Positions 8,412 to 18,331 of a stretch of 64,000 nucleotides of DNA are shown piece by piece (the stretch's first letter is position 1; the number at the start of each line of letters is the position of its first letter). The stretch comes from Streptomyces sp. NBC_00690 (GTDB lineage: Bacteria > Actinomycetota > Actinomycetes > Streptomycetales > Streptomycetaceae), in the NCBI RefSeq assembly GCF_036226685.1, contig NZ_CP109009.1:3286001-3350000 (forward strand). The letters are read 5' to 3'. Made by a program: the position numbers and the translations under genes. The notes beneath the pieces are model-generated. The model was not told where the DNA came from. It did not search any database and saw only the letters and a list, made by a program, of their open reading frames with translations.

Positions 8412-9005
8412 TCAGGGCGTGAGGGCGGCGAAGGCTCCGTGCGCCAGGCGGCGCAGCAGCGATTCCGTCGCGGCACGCCCCAGGAGCCCATCACCGTACG
8501 ACCCGAGGTGCGGGGTGGAGTTCAGCAGGCCGAACACGGCGTGGACGGCGGCCCTGGCCTCGGCCTCCTCGATCTGCGGGTGCAGTTCCCGTACGGCGGC
8601 CACCCAGAGCTCCACGTACTGCCGCTGGAGCTGGCGCACCAGCTTGCGGTCGCGCTCCCGGAGTCGATCAAGCTCCCGGTCGTGGAGGGTGATCAGGGGG
8701 CGGTCGTCGAGGGCGAAGTCGATATGGCCGTCGATGAGCGATGCGAGGAGCGCCGCCGCGTCGGTGGTCGACTCCTCGACCCGCAGCCGCCCACCGCTCA
8801 GGAGTCGCTCGCTGATGCCCACGAGGAGTTCGGCGAGCATGGCGTCCTTGCCCGCGAAGTGGCGGTAGAGGCCGGGGCCGCTGATGCCGACGGCCGCCCC
8901 TATCTCGTCGACGCCGACGCCGTGGAAGCCGCGCTCCGCGAAGAGGCGGGCGGCTTCCTTGAGGATCTGCTCTCGGCGGGTCGTGGCATCCGTCCTGGTG
9001 CTCAT
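8412..9005 (-). CDS. TetR-family repressor of the adjacent leucine/acyl-CoA operon, 197 aa
   Basis: The N-terminal TetR HTH is clear: ILKEAARLFAERGFHGVGVDEIGAAVGIS, then GLYRHFAGKDAML (residues about 14-60). The C-terminal ligand domain is of the SACE_7040 type. The gene is divergent from the acyl-CoA carboxylase operon 176 bases away, and two similar palindromic sites lie between them. The likely role is repression of the operon, released by an acyl-CoA or branched-chain intermediate; that ligand is inferred from the neighbours only. Confidence 0.9.
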   Translation of the reverse strand: MSTRTDATTRREQILKEAARLFAERGFHGVGVDEIGAAVGISGPGLYRHFAGKDAMLAELLVGISERLLSGGRLRVEESTTDAAALLASLIDGHIDFALDDRPLITLHDRELDRLRERDRKLVRQLQRQYVELWVAAVRELHPQIEEAEARAAVHAVFGLLNSTPHLGSYGDGLLGRAATESLLRRLAHGAFAALTP

Positions 9006-9027
9006 GCATCAGATTCTAGACAACGCT

Positions 9028-9071
9028 GTTAGCGCTCGTTAACCTAACGGAGTACGTTAACGCTCATTAAC
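9028..9071. promoter_or_regulatory. Twin TetR operators upstream of the acyl-CoA carboxylase operon
   Basis: GTTAGCGCTCGTTAAC (9028-9043) and GTTAACGCTCATTAAC (9056-9071) are two 16-bp near-identical, near-palindromic sites (GTTAACG...CGTTAAC type) spaced 28 bases apart. They lie between the divergent TetR gene and the carboxylase operon, so they can serve both autoregulation and operon repression. Confidence 0.7.
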
Positions 9072-9181
9072 TGAATTTCCGCGGCACAACCCAATCAATT
9101 CGGCATGATCCACTCGATTGAGGTCGAACGACGGCGTACCAGGCGTACGAGACCGTCGTCCGGGCAAGGGGGCTCGACACG

Positions 9182-10798
9182 ATGCAGCAGGCACCCGTGC
9201 TGACCAGCACGGCAGACCCCTCCTCCGCGGCCTGGCAGGCCAACGAGGAGGCGCACCGGCAGCTGGTGGACACACTGCGTGACAAGCTGGCCGCCGCGCG
9301 GCTCGGCGGCGGGGAGAAGGCCCGGGCCCGACACACCGCCCGCGGCAAACTGCTCCCGCGCGAGCGCGTCGACACCCTGCTCGACCCCGGTTCCCCCTTC
9401 CTGGAGCTGGCCCCCCTCGCCGCCCACGGGATGTACGGCGACCAGGCCCCGGCAGCCGGAGTCATCGCCGGAATCGGGCGGGTCAGCGGGCGCGAGACCC
9501 TGATCGTCGCCAACGACGCGACCGTCAAGGGCGGCACCTACTACCCCATGACGGTGAAGAAGCACCTCCGCGCCCAGGAGATCGCCCTGGAGAACCGGTT
9601 GCCGTGCGTCTATCTCGTGGACTCCGGCGGGGCCTTCCTCCCCCTCCAGGACGAGGTCTTCCCCGACCGCGACCACTTCGGCCGGATCTTCTACAACCAG
9701 GCCAGGCTGTCCGGTGCGCGCATCCCCCAGATCGCCGCCGTCCTCGGCTCCTGCACGGCGGGCGGCGCCTATGTGCCCGCGATGAGCGACGAGGCCGTCA
9801 TCGTCCGCAACCAGGGCACGATCTTCCTCGGCGGCCCGCCCCTGGTGAAGGCCGCCACCGGCGAGGTCGTGACCGCGGAGGAACTCGGCGGCGGCGAGGT
9901 CCACTCCCGTGTCTCCGGAGTCACCGACCACCTCGCCGAGGACGACGCCCACGCCCTGCGGATCGTCCGCAACATCGTCGCCACCCTGCCCGCCCGCGGC
10001 CCCCTGCCCTGGACGGTCACTGCCGCCGACGAACCCAAGGTCGACCCCGCCGGGCTGTACGGCGCGGTGCCGGTCGACTCCCGTACGCCCTACGACGTGC
10101 GCGAGGTGATCGCACGCGTCGTCGACGGCTCCCGGTTCGCCGAGTTCAAGTCCGAGTTCGGGCAGACGCTGGTCACCGGGTTCGCCCGCATCCACGGCCA
10201 CCCCGTCGGCATCGTCGCCAACAACGGCATCCTGTTCGCCGAGTCGGCACAGAAGGGCGCCCACTTCATCGAACTGTGCGACCAGCGCGGCATCCCCCTG
10301 CTCTTCCTCCAGAACATCTCCGGATTCATGGTCGGCCGGGACTACGAGGCGGGCGGCATCGCCAAGCACGGCGCCAAGATGGTTACCGCCGTCGCCTGCG
10401 CCCGCGTACCCAAACTGACCGTCGTCGTCGGCGGCTCCTACGGCGCGGGCAACTACTCGATGTGCGGCCGGGCCTACTCCCCCCGGTTCCTGTGGATGTG
10501 GCCCAACGCCAAGATCTCGGTCATGGGCGGGGAACAGGCCGCGTCCGTCCTCGCCACCGTCAAGCGCGACCAGTTGGAGGCGCGCGGCGAGGACTGGGCC
10601 ACCGAGGACGAGGAAGCCTTCAAGGCTCCGATCCGCGCCCAGTACGAGCAGCAGGGCAGCGCCTACTACGCCACGGCCCGGCTCTGGGACGACGGCGTGA
10701 TCGACCCCATGGAGACCCGTCAGGTGCTGGGCCTCGCCCTCACCTCCTGTGCCAACGCGCCGCTGGGTGAGCCCGGCTTCGGCGTCTTCCGGATGTGA
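9182..10798 (+). CDS. Acyl-CoA (probably methylcrotonyl-CoA) carboxylase beta subunit, carboxyltransferase, 538 aa
   Basis: Transfers carboxyl from biotin to an acyl-CoA. The sequence is that of MCCB-type carboxyltransferases: [21 protein letters not shown] near residue 60, the oxyanion-type Gly pairs in [11 protein letters not shown] and [16 protein letters not shown], and a C-terminal half with [21 protein letters not shown], which is typical of methylcrotonyl-CoA rather than propionyl-CoA carboxylases. Length is normal. It is the first gene of a four-gene operon with HMG-CoA lyase third and an acyl-CoA dehydrogenase fourth, which fits leucine degradation to acetoacetate. The start ATG at 9182 follows AAGGGGG. 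The TetR sites lie 110-155 bases upstream. Confidence 0.93.
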   Translation: MQQAPVLTSTADPSSAAWQANEEAHRQLVDTLRDKLAAARLGGGEKARARHTARGKLLPRERVDTLLDPGSPFLELAPLAAHGMYGDQAPAAGVIAGIGRVSGRETLIVANDATVKGGTYYPMTVKKHLRAQEIALENRLPCVYLVDSGGAFLPLQDEVFPDRDHFGRIFYNQARLSGARIPQIAAVLGSCTAGGAYVPAMSDEAVIVRNQGTIFLGGPPLVKAATGEVVTAEELGGGEVHSRVSGVTDHLAEDDAHALRIVRNIVATLPARGPLPWTVTAADEPKVDPAGLYGAVPVDSRTPYDVREVIARVVDGSRFAEFKSEFGQTLVTGFARIHGHPVGIVANNGILFAESAQKGAHFIELCDQRGIPLLFLQNISGFMVGRDYEAGGIAKHGAKMVTAVACARVPKLTVVVGGSYGAGNYSMCGRAYSPRFLWMWPNAKISVMGGEQAASVLATVKRDQLEARGEDWATEDEEAFKAPIRAQYEQQGSAYYATARLWDDGVIDPMETRQVLGLALTSCANAPLGEPGFGVFRM

Positions 10799-10807
10799 GG
10801 ACACACC

Positions 10808-12832
10808 GTGACGATGCAGCACCCACGAAACCCGGCCGGACCCACCGGCACGGCACCGGCCATGTTCGACACGGTCCTGGTGGCCAACCGGGGTGAGATC
10901 GCGGTCCGCGTGATCCGGACCCTCAGGTCCCTTGGAGTCCGCTCGGTCGCCGTCTTCTCCGACGCGGACGCGGACGCCCGCCATGTCCGCGAGGCCGACA
11001 CCGCCGTCCGCATCGGGCCGCCGTCCGCAGCCGAGAGCTATCTGTCCGTCCCCCGACTGCTGGAGGCCGCCGCCCGAACCGGCGCCCAGGCCGTCCACCC
11101 CGGCTACGGCTTCCTGGCCGAGAACGCCGCCTTCGCCCGTGCCTGCGCCGATGCAGGACTGGTCTTCATCGGCCCGCCGCCCGAGGCCATCGCACTGATG
11201 GGCGACAAGATCCGCGCCAAGGAGACCGTCCGGGCCGCCGGTGTCCCCGTCGTGCCCGGCTCCTCCGGTTCAGGACTCACCGATGACCAACTTGCCGCCG
11301 CTGCACGCGAGATCGGCATGCCCGTCCTCTTCAAGCCGTCGGCGGGCGGCGGCGGCAAGGGCATGCGGCTCACCCGAGCGGAATCGGAACTGCTGGAAGA
11401 GATCGCCGCGGCCCGACGCGAGGCCCGCTCCTCCTTCGGCGACGACACACTGCTCGTGGAGCGGTGGATCGACCGGCCCCGGCACATCGAGATCCAGGTG
11501 CTCGCCGACGCACACGGCAACGTGGTGCACCTCGGCGAGCGGGAGTGCTCCCTCCAGCGCCGCCACCAGAAGGTCATCGAAGAAGCACCCTCGGTGCTGC
11601 TCGACGACGAGACCCGGGCGGCGATGGGCGCCGCGGCCGTGGAGGCGGCCCGCTCCTGCGGCTATGTGGGCGCGGGCACGGTCGAGTTCATCGTCCCCGG
11701 CAAAGACCGCGGCGCCTACTACTTCATGGAGATGAACACCCGTCTCCAGGTGGAACACCCGGTCACCGAACTGATCACGGGTATCGACCTGGTGGAGTGG
11801 CAACTGCGGGTCGCTGCCGGCGAGCCCCTGCCGTATGCACAGGACGACATCACCCTCACCGGCCACGCCATAGAGGCCCGCATCTGTGCCGAGGACCCCT
11901 CCCGGGGCTTCCTCCCCTCCGGTGGCACGATCCTCGCCCTGCACGAACCCCAGGGGCACGGCATCCGCACCGACTCCGGACTGAGCGAGGGCTCCGAGGT
12001 GTCCAGCCTCTACGACCCCATGCTGTCCAAGGTCATCGCGTACGGGCCGGACCGGCCGACCGCCCTGCGCAGACTGCGCGCGGCGCTCGCCGACACCGTC
12101 ACGCTGGGCGTGCCCACCAACGCCGGGTTCCTGCGCCGGCTCCTGGCCCACCCCGATGTCGTCTCGGGCGAGATGGACACCGGGCTGGTGGAGCGCGATG
12201 CGGCCGACCTGATCCCGGCCGGCGTACCCGACGAGGTGTACGCGGCTGCCGCTGCCCTGCGCAGGGACCGGCTCACCCCCGCCGTCGGCGAGGGCTGGAG
12301 CGACCCCTTCTCGGTGCCCAGCGGTTGGCGGCTCGGCGGCACCCCGGCGCCCCTGGTCTTCCCGTTGCGCGTGGCCGGGCTCGACCCCATCGAACGGGAG
12401 GCCCCCGCGGGCTGCACCGTGAACGACGGCACCGTCACGGTCACCGCCGACGGGCTCGTCCATACCTTCCGCCACGCGGGCGACTGGCTGGGCCGTGACG
12501 GCGACTCCTGGCGGGTCACGGACTTCGACCCGGTGGCCGCTTCCCTCAGCAGCACCGCGCACGGCGGCGCCGACACCCTGGCCGCGCCGATGCCCGGCAC
12601 CGTCACCGTGGTCAAGGTCGCCGTCGGCGACCGGGTCGAGGCCGGACAGAGCCTGCTGGTCGTCGAGGCGATGAAGATGGAACACGTGCTGTCCGCACCC
12701 CACGCCGGCACCGTCACCGAACTGGACGTCACCCCCGGGTCGACGGTCGCCATGGACCAGGTCCTGGCCGTGGTGGCACCCGACCCGCCCGACGAGGAGC
12801 AGCCCGCGGCGAAGGAGGCCGACCATGGCTGA
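10808..12832 (+). CDS. Acyl-CoA carboxylase alpha subunit (biotin carboxylase + biotin carboxyl carrier), 674 aa
   Basis: Carboxylates its own biotin with ATP and bicarbonate, then supplies the beta subunit. Visible parts: the N-terminal biotin carboxylase domain ([18 protein letters not shown]-grasp glycine loop [24 protein letters not shown]), a linker, and a C-terminal biotinyl domain with EAMKME in which Lys623 would carry biotin. GTG start at 10808, 9 bases after the beta-subunit stop, indicates translational coupling. An in-frame ATG two codons later is an alternative. The pair resembles LiuB/LiuD. Confidence 0.94.
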   Translation: MTMQHPRNPAGPTGTAPAMFDTVLVANRGEIAVRVIRTLRSLGVRSVAVFSDADADARHVREADTAVRIGPPSAAESYLSVPRLLEAAARTGAQAVHPGYGFLAENAAFARACADAGLVFIGPPPEAIALMGDKIRAKETVRAAGVPVVPGSSGSGLTDDQLAAAAREIGMPVLFKPSAGGGGKGMRLTRAESELLEEIAAARREARSSFGDDTLLVERWIDRPRHIEIQVLADAHGNVVHLGERECSLQRRHQKVIEEAPSVLLDDETRAAMGAAAVEAARSCGYVGAGTVEFIVPGKDRGAYYFMEMNTRLQVEHPVTELITGIDLVEWQLRVAAGEPLPYAQDDITLTGHAIEARICAEDPSRGFLPSGGTILALHEPQGHGIRTDSGLSEGSEVSSLYDPMLSKVIAYGPDRPTALRRLRAALADTVTLGVPTNAGFLRRLLAHPDVVSGEMDTGLVERDAADLIPAGVPDEVYAAAAALRRDRLTPAVGEGWSDPFSVPSGWRLGGTPAPLVFPLRVAGLDPIEREAPAGCTVNDGTVTVTADGLVHTFRHAGDWLGRDGDSWRVTDFDPVAASLSSTAHGGADTLAAPMPGTVTVVKVAVGDRVEAGQSLLVVEAMKMEHVLSAPHAGTVTELDVTPGSTVAMDQVLAVVAPDPPDEEQPAAKEADHG

Positions 12833-13763
12833 TGGACTGCCCATGCAGATCCCTGCAAGCGCCCTGCCGGCCCGGGTGCGCATCCATGAGGTCGGACCGC
12901 GCGACGGCCTCCAGAACGAGAAGGCCGTCGTTCCGACCGAGGTGAAGGCCGAGTTCATCCACCGGCTCGCAGCCGCGGGGCTCACCACCATCGAGGCCAC
13001 GAGCTTCGTCCACCCCCGCTGGGTGCCACAACTCGCGGACGCCGAAGCCCTGCTGCCCCTGCTCGACGACCTGGACCATGTCGCGCTCCCCGTCCTCGTC
13101 CCCAACGAGCGCGGGCTCGACCGGGCCCTGGCCCTCGGAGCGCGCCGCATCGCCGTCTTCGGCTCGGCGACCGAAACCTTCTCGCGCAAGAACCTGAACC
13201 GCGGCGTCGCCGAGTCGCTCGCCATGTTCGCCCCGGTCATCGCCCGGGCCCGTGAGCAGCACGTAACGGTCCGCGGCTATCTCTCGATGTGCTTCGGCGA
13301 CCCGTGGGAGGGCCCGGTCCCGGTCGCGCAGGTGGTGACCGTGGCCCGGCAGTTGGTCGAGTTGGGCTGTGACGAACTCTCCCTGGGCGACACGATCGGC
13401 GTGGCCACCCCCGGCCATGTGGGGGCGCTGCTCACCGCCCTCACGGCGGAGGGCGTACCGCTCTCCGCGATCGGTGTGCACTTCCACGACACCTACGGCC
13501 AGGCGCTCTCCAACACCCTTGCCGCGCTCCAGCACGGCGTGAGCACCGTCGACGCCTCGGCGGGCGGGCTCGGCGGCTGCCCCTACGCCAAGAGCGCCAC
13601 CGGAAACCTTGCCACCGAAGACCTCGTGTGGATGCTCCACGGCCTCGGTATCGAAACCGGCGTCGACCTCGACCGTCTCACCGCCACCAGCGTGTGGATG
13701 GCCGACCGGCTGGGCCGCCCCAGCCCCTCCCGTACCGTTCGCGCACTCTCCCACAAGGAGTGA
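12825..13763 (+). CDS. hmgL: Hydroxymethylglutaryl-CoA lyase, 312 aa
   Basis: Cleaves HMG-CoA to acetoacetate and acetyl-CoA, the last step of leucine degradation. A TIM-barrel of the DRE-TIM type: [10 protein letters not shown] near residue 25, the metal-ligand motif [10 protein letters not shown] and the active-site signature [15 protein letters not shown], whose Cys is the catalytic residue. The gene overlaps the carboxylase alpha gene by 8 bases. Length is normal for the family. The next gene starts 2 bases after its stop. Confidence 0.95.
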   Translation: MADGLPMQIPASALPARVRIHEVGPRDGLQNEKAVVPTEVKAEFIHRLAAAGLTTIEATSFVHPRWVPQLADAEALLPLLDDLDHVALPVLVPNERGLDRALALGARRIAVFGSATETFSRKNLNRGVAESLAMFAPVIARAREQHVTVRGYLSMCFGDPWEGPVPVAQVVTVARQLVELGCDELSLGDTIGVATPGHVGALLTALTAEGVPLSAIGVHFHDTYGQALSNTLAALQHGVSTVDASAGGLGGCPYAKSATGNLATEDLVWMLHGLGIETGVDLDRLTATSVWMADRLGRPSPSRTVRALSHKE

Positions 13764-13765
13764 CC

Positions 13766-14932
13766 ATGTCCCTGGACCACCGGCTCACATCCGAGCACGA
13801 GGAACTCCGCCGTACCGTCGAGGAATTCGCCCACGAGGTGATCGCCCCCAAGATCGGCGACCTCTACGAGCGCCATGAGTTCCCGTACGAGATCGTCCGC
13901 GACATGGGCCGGATGGGGCTGTTCGGACTGCCGTTCCCGGAGGAGTACGGCGGGATGGGCGGCGACTACCTCGCCCTGGGCATCGCCCTGGAGGAACTGG
14001 CGCGGGTCGACTCCTCGGTCGCGATCACCCTGGAGGCGGGGGTCTCGCTGGGCGCGATGCCCGTCTACCGCTTCGGCACCGAGGAGCAGAAGCAGGAGTG
14101 GCTGCCCCGGCTCTGCTCGGGCGAGGTGCTGGGTGCGTTCGGACTAACCGAACCGGAGGGCGGATCGGACGCGGGCGGCACCAAGACCACCGCCGTGCGC
14201 GACGAGGCGGCCGGCGAGTGGGTGATCAACGGTTCGAAGTGCTTCATCACCAACGCGGGCACGGACATCACGGGCTTGGTCACGGTGACCGCCGTCACGG
14301 GCCGCACCCCGGAGGGCAAGCCGCTGATCTCCTCGATCATCGTCCCGTCCGGCACCCCGGGCTTCACGGTCGCCCCCGCCTACTCCAAGGTCGGCTGGAA
14401 CGCATCGGACACCCGTGAGCTCTCCTTCAACGACGTCCGCGTACCGCTGGCAAACCTGCTCGGCGAAGAGGGCCGCGGGTACGCCCAGTTCCTCCGCATC
14501 CTCGACGAGGGCCGCATCGCCATCTCTGCCCTCGCGACGGGACTGGCCCAGGGGTGTGTGGACGAGTCCGTGAAGTACGCCGGCGAGCGGCACGCCTTCG
14601 GTCGGCCGATCGGCGCCAACCAGGCCATCCAGTTCAAGATCGCCGACATGGAGATGCGGGCCCACATGGCAAGGGTCGGCTGGCGCGACGCGGCATCCCG
14701 GCTGGTGCAGGGCGAGCCGTTCAAGAAGGAGGCGGCCATCGCCAAGCTCTACTCGTCGACGGTCGCCGTCGACAACGCCCGCGAGGCCACCCAGATCCAC
14801 GGCGGATACGGCTTCATGAACGAGTACCCGGTGGCCCGCATGTGGCGCGACTCCAAGATCCTGGAGATTGGCGAGGGCACGAGCGAGGTGCAACGCATGC
14901 TGATCGCCCGCGAATTGGGGCTGCCGAACTGA
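13766..14932 (+). CDS. acdH: Acyl-CoA dehydrogenase, probably AcdH of branched-chain amino acid degradation, 388 aa
   Basis: FAD-dependent alpha,beta-dehydrogenation of an acyl-CoA. The ATG at 13766 follows CACAAGGAGTGACC. Typical ACAD motifs: FGLTEPEGGSDAGG, CFITNAG, the C-terminal QIHGGYGFMNEYP and IGEGTSEVQR. The catalytic base is at the usual short/medium-chain position, Glu370 in IGEGTSE. The position that carries the base in true isovaleryl-CoA dehydrogenases (the 'LDLER' helix) reads LDEGR here. So although the operon points to isovaleryl-CoA, the active site is of the general ACAD type. The gene and locus match, from memory, S. coelicolor acdH (SCO2779). Confidence 0.92.
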   Translation: MSLDHRLTSEHEELRRTVEEFAHEVIAPKIGDLYERHEFPYEIVRDMGRMGLFGLPFPEEYGGMGGDYLALGIALEELARVDSSVAITLEAGVSLGAMPVYRFGTEEQKQEWLPRLCSGEVLGAFGLTEPEGGSDAGGTKTTAVRDEAAGEWVINGSKCFITNAGTDITGLVTVTAVTGRTPEGKPLISSIIVPSGTPGFTVAPAYSKVGWNASDTRELSFNDVRVPLANLLGEEGRGYAQFLRILDEGRIAISALATGLAQGCVDESVKYAGERHAFGRPIGANQAIQFKIADMEMRAHMARVGWRDAASRLVQGEPFKKEAAIAKLYSSTVAVDNAREATQIHGGYGFMNEYPVARMWRDSKILEIGEGTSEVQRMLIARELGLPN

Positions 14933-15013
14933 CGGAAGCGCTCCGAAGCCGAGGCGCGGGGTCGGCACCCCGAGGCGCAGCGATCGCTGCGCCCGTCCTC
15001 GTCCCAGCGCAGT

Positions 15014-15047
15014 AGCGGGCCCCGGCGCGAGTGCGCCGGGGCCCGCT
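15014..15047. terminator. Perfect 15-bp hairpin, bidirectional terminator
   Basis: AGCGGGCCCCGGCGC pairs exactly with the downstream arm across the tetraloop GAGT. It lies between the convergent acyl-CoA dehydrogenase and hexosaminidase genes and can end both transcripts. Confidence 0.85.
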
Positions 15048-15086
15048 GTTCTCAGCCGTACGGACCCGATCGGCCCGTGTCGTGGG

Positions 15087-16700
15087 TCACGGCTTGGGCC
15101 ACGGAACCACCGGGGACTTGTAGAACTTGATCCCCATGGCTTCCCAGCGGGCCGCGTGCCCGGCGAGCCGCAGTTTGTACTCGTCCCACTCGCCGCCCGT
15201 CGACCAGGCGCGCTCCGCCACTCCGGGCAGCCGGGGGAAGGCCATGACCTCCAGGTCCGAGGTGGTCGCCAGGGTCTCGGTCCACAGCGGGGCCTCGACA
15301 CCGAGCACCGAGCCCTCCTCGACGCCCACGTCCTTGAGATAGGTCGCCGGATCCCAGTCGTAGGCCCGGTCAACCTCGACCAGACCGGCCCACTGGAGTC
15401 CGAGCCCGGTCTCCGAGGTGTACTTGTGGTCGAGATACGTGCGGTCGGCGGGGGAGAGCACCAGGAGCGTGCCCTTCTTCGCGGCGCCGGCCACCAGATC
15501 GCGTTCGGCGGCCTCGGTCCGGTCGTAGCCCCAGTACTGGGCGACCGCGCCGGCGACGGGCTCCGCGCCCGCCAACTGATGCCAACCCATCACCGTCTTG
15601 CCGTACTTGAGGACCACGGCCTGCGCCCGGTCCATGAACTTCACGTAGTCGTCGTGACTGGTGTTGTCCGCCTCGTCACCGCCGATGTGGATGTACTTGC
15701 CCGGTGTGAGCGCGGCCACCTCGCGGATCACGTCGTCCACGAAGTCATAGGTCGCGGGCTTGTCCACGCACAGGGAGCTGAAGCCCACGTCGATGCCCGT
15801 GTACAGCGGCGGGGCGGTGTCCTTGCAGTTCAACTCGGCGTACGAGGCGAGGATCGCATTGGTGTGCCCCGGCATGTCGATCTCCGGGATCACCTCAAGG
15901 AAGCGCGAGCCCGCATACTCGACGATCTCCGTGTACTGCCCCTTGGTGTAGAAGCCACCCTCGCCGCCACCGGTCTCGGTGGAACCGCCGACCGTGGTGA
16001 GCTTGGGCCAGGAGTCGATGGCCAGACGCCATCCCTGGTCGTCGGTGAGGTGGAGGTGCAACTTGTTGATCTTGTACAGGGCAAGCTGGTCGATATAGCG
16101 CTTGACCTGGTCGACCGTGAAGAAGTGCCGGGCCACATCGATCATCCCGCCCCGGTACGAGTACCGCGGCGAGTCCGTGATCGTGCCGCCGGGAACCTCC
16201 CAGACGGCGCTCTGCTCGGTGCTCTTCTCCACGGCGGCCGGGAGCAGTTGGCGCAGCGTCTGGACGCCGTAGAAGAGGCCGGCGGGCTTCCGGGCGGTCA
16301 GTGTCAGACCGTCGCCCGTCGACTCCAGCCGATAGCCCTCATCGCCGAGGGACTCGTCGCTCGCGCTCAGTCGCAGCGCGATGCCGCCCGTACCCGACTC
16401 GGCGGTGACGGGCAGCGGATAGCCGGTGGAGGGGCGGAGCACTCCGGCGAGGTACTCGCCGATCGCCCGCACCTCGCGGGTGTCGTCGATGTGGATGGCG
16501 GTGGTGTTGGTCAGGGTGTAGGGGCTGCCGCCGGGCTCCACCGAGGCGGGGGCGGGAATGACCCGACCGAGCGCGTGCACGGGTTTGCCCTCGTTCTGCG
16601 AAGGGCTGGCATCGTCGTCACCGCTTGAGCAGCCGACACCCGCCCCTCCCAGGAGAAGCAGCGCACCGAACAGACGGGGAAGCGTTCCGGGCATTATCAC
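15087..16700 (-). CDS. hexA: GH20 beta-N-acetylhexosaminidase, secreted or lipid-anchored, 537 aa
   Basis: Releases GlcNAc from chitobiose and other beta-linked amino sugars. The GTG at 16700 is favoured by AAGGGA at 8 bases; an ATG at 16694 is an alternative. Residues 3-24 form a signal sequence ending in GVGCSS, a weak lipobox. GH20b domain about 40-180, then the catalytic barrel: GLFYGVQTLRQL, SYRGGMIDVARHFF, LHLTDDQGWR, and the catalytic Asp-Glu pair in HIGGDEAD (substrate-assisted mechanism). A DasR-like site lies 70 bases upstream. It corresponds, from memory, to SCO2786, next to the desferrioxamine genes in S. coelicolor; those genes are missing here. Confidence 0.92.
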   Translation of the reverse strand: MIMPGTLPRLFGALLLLGGAGVGCSSGDDDASPSQNEGKPVHALGRVIPAPASVEPGGSPYTLTNTTAIHIDDTREVRAIGEYLAGVLRPSTGYPLPVTAESGTGGIALRLSASDESLGDEGYRLESTGDGLTLTARKPAGLFYGVQTLRQLLPAAVEKSTEQSAVWEVPGGTITDSPRYSYRGGMIDVARHFFTVDQVKRYIDQLALYKINKLHLHLTDDQGWRLAIDSWPKLTTVGGSTETGGGEGGFYTKGQYTEIVEYAGSRFLEVIPEIDMPGHTNAILASYAELNCKDTAPPLYTGIDVGFSSLCVDKPATYDFVDDVIREVAALTPGKYIHIGGDEADNTSHDDYVKFMDRAQAVVLKYGKTVMGWHQLAGAEPVAGAVAQYWGYDRTEAAERDLVAGAAKKGTLLVLSPADRTYLDHKYTSETGLGLQWAGLVEVDRAYDWDPATYLKDVGVEEGSVLGVEAPLWTETLATTSDLEVMAFPRLPGVAERAWSTGGEWDEYKLRLAGHAARWEAMGIKFYKSPVVPWPKP

Positions 16701-16771
16701 AGGCTGATTCCCTTCGAGGACGTCGCGACGAGGACGCCCACCATGCGTATCGTGCCCTCAGCCGGGGGTCA

Positions 16772-16783
16772 AGGTATAGACCA
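16772..16783. promoter_or_regulatory. DasR-like site upstream of hexosaminidase
   Basis: AGGTATAGACCA matches 10 of 12 positions of the DasR responsive element core TGGTCTAGACCA. It lies about 70 bases before the hexosaminidase start. DasR is the GlcN-6-P-responsive repressor of chitin and amino-sugar genes. Confidence 0.5.
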
Positions 16784-16997
16784 ATAACCGAGCTTACGGT
16801 CACACCCACCGCGCACCCACAGCGCCCCCTCCTCTCATCCGCCCCTCGTCGCCCGGCAAAACCGCAGGTCATCGCCGTATGCGCCGGAACGCCCCCCGCA
16901 CTCCCACAGAGGCCGTCGCCCGACCGGACCATCCCTTGAGGCCCTCGGCGAACCAACCCCACCGGGGACCGCGAGCGACAGTGGAACAATCGCCCCC

Positions 16998-17885
16998 ATG
17001 GCAGAAATCATCCAGAAGGACGGCACCTGGACCTTTGACGGAGACACCGTGCGGATCGTGCCGGGCTCCGACAAGGGGGTGAGCCTGCTGCGCAAGACCC
17101 TGGGGGAACTCGCCATACCGCTCCGGGCCGTCGCCGGCGTCTCGTTCGCCACCGGGCGCAAGAGCGGAAGGCTGCGGCTCCGACTGCGCGACGGCGCCGA
17201 TCCGCTGCTCCAGTCCACGGGCGGCAAGTTGGAAGAGGGCTCGGACCCCTACCAGTTGACGGTCTCCGCCGACCGGACGGGAGTGGCCGAGTACTTCGTC
17301 GACGAAGTGCGCAACGCCCTGCTGATCGAGCAGATCGGCACCGATCCCGTCGACCGCTATCTGCTGCCCGGCCCGAGCCTTCCGATCACCGTCAGCGCGG
17401 GCGACGGTACCGCGGCGTTCGACGGGGAGCAGATCAAACTGACCTGGAGCTGGACGGCAGAGGAGGCCAAGGCGTCCGGCGGACCGCGCACCATCGCCCT
17501 GAGCGAGGTGCAGGAGGTCGAATGGCTTCCCTCGTCCGGACTGGGCAACGGCCATCTGCGTTTCCACGTCGGCCGATCGGCACCCACCGCCCCACCGAAG
17601 TACGACCCGCACGCCGTGGAGCTGTGGGGCTTCCGCAAGGATCCGCTGATGGCACTGGTGGCCGCGGCCGTCGTGGCCCGGATGCCCCATCCGTACGCAT
17701 CGGTCGAGCCCGCCGCCGTCGAGGCGCCACCCGCCCCGAGCATCGCGAAAGCCCCCCGCGATCACGACGGCGACCATGACGCCCTGCTGCGCAGACTGCG
17801 CGAACTCGGCGAGCTCCATCAGGCCGGAATCCTCACCGACGAGGAGTTCACCACCGCCAAGAAGGCCATCCTCGGCCGCCTCTAA
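16998..17885 (+). CDS. DUF4429-SHOCT domain protein, 295 aa
   Basis: Two PH-like DUF4429 units are visible: residues about 7-100 (WTFDGDTVRIV... through FVDEVRNAL) and about 120-225 (GTAAFDGEQIKLTWSW... HAVELWGFRKDP). The C-terminal 30 residues form a SHOCT motif (DALLRRLRELGELHQAGILTDEEFTTAKKAIL), a short oligomerisation element. No signal peptide or membrane helix is seen. Proteins of this build are common in Streptomyces and of unknown role. The position next to hexosaminidase and glmS matches, from memory, the S. coelicolor order. Confidence 0.88.
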   Translation: MAEIIQKDGTWTFDGDTVRIVPGSDKGVSLLRKTLGELAIPLRAVAGVSFATGRKSGRLRLRLRDGADPLLQSTGGKLEEGSDPYQLTVSADRTGVAEYFVDEVRNALLIEQIGTDPVDRYLLPGPSLPITVSAGDGTAAFDGEQIKLTWSWTAEEAKASGGPRTIALSEVQEVEWLPSSGLGNGHLRFHVGRSAPTAPPKYDPHAVELWGFRKDPLMALVAAAVVARMPHPYASVEPAAVEAPPAPSIAKAPRDHDGDHDALLRRLRELGELHQAGILTDEEFTTAKKAILGRL

Positions 17886-17953
17886 GTCCCGATCCTGCCC
17901 GGATTCGGGCAGAATTCTTGCATTAGCTCTGTTCGGCCCCCCAATATCTACTG

Positions 17954-18244
17954 GTGCTCGAACAACGCCGGCCCGGTCGTCCACCCTCATACGACGACCT
18001 CATCGACCACCTGGTCCGCAGCAGCGCCCTCCAGCGCGGCGAAGCGGCCCGGGTGGTGCTCGATGTGCTGGCGTACTTCGACGAGAGAACCGAGGACTAC
18101 GTCCGCCGCCGCCATCGCGAGCTCCAGTCGGGCGGCCTGGCGAACACGGAAATCTTCGAGCGGATCGCGGACGAACTGCCGCACCGCGCAGTGGCGCCTC
18201 CGGAGCTCTCGCTCCGGCAATTGCGCCGCATCGTCTACGGCTGA
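17954..18244 (+). CDS. Conserved hypothetical small protein, 96 aa
   Basis: GTG start at 17954 without a clear ribosome-binding site; possibly a leaderless or weakly translated gene. Mostly alpha-helical and highly charged (DDLIDHLVRSSALQRGEAARVVLDVLAYFDERTEDYVRRRHRELQ is visible in the first 60 residues in pieces). No membrane segment. Small proteins of this pattern lie between the DUF4429 gene and glmS in other Streptomyces as I recall. The N-terminal RRPGRPPSYDDLIDHL might bind DNA, but this is a guess. Confidence 0.6.
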   Translation: MLEQRRPGRPPSYDDLIDHLVRSSALQRGEAARVVLDVLAYFDERTEDYVRRRHRELQSGGLANTEIFERIADELPHRAVAPPELSLRQLRRIVYG

Positions 18245-18331
18245 GGGTCGTGCGACCCACCGCCGTCCACGGCCGATCAGGGCCGGCCGTGGCTCGGGCA
18301 CACACCCGATCAATGGAGGGGCAACAACCCT

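Noticed and set aside
9095..11098. Long open frame on the minus strand opposite the carboxylase genes
   Set aside because: A GC-rich shadow: the plus-strand proteins are unmistakable enzymes, and the minus-strand product is Gly/Val/Asp low-complexity without any start signal.
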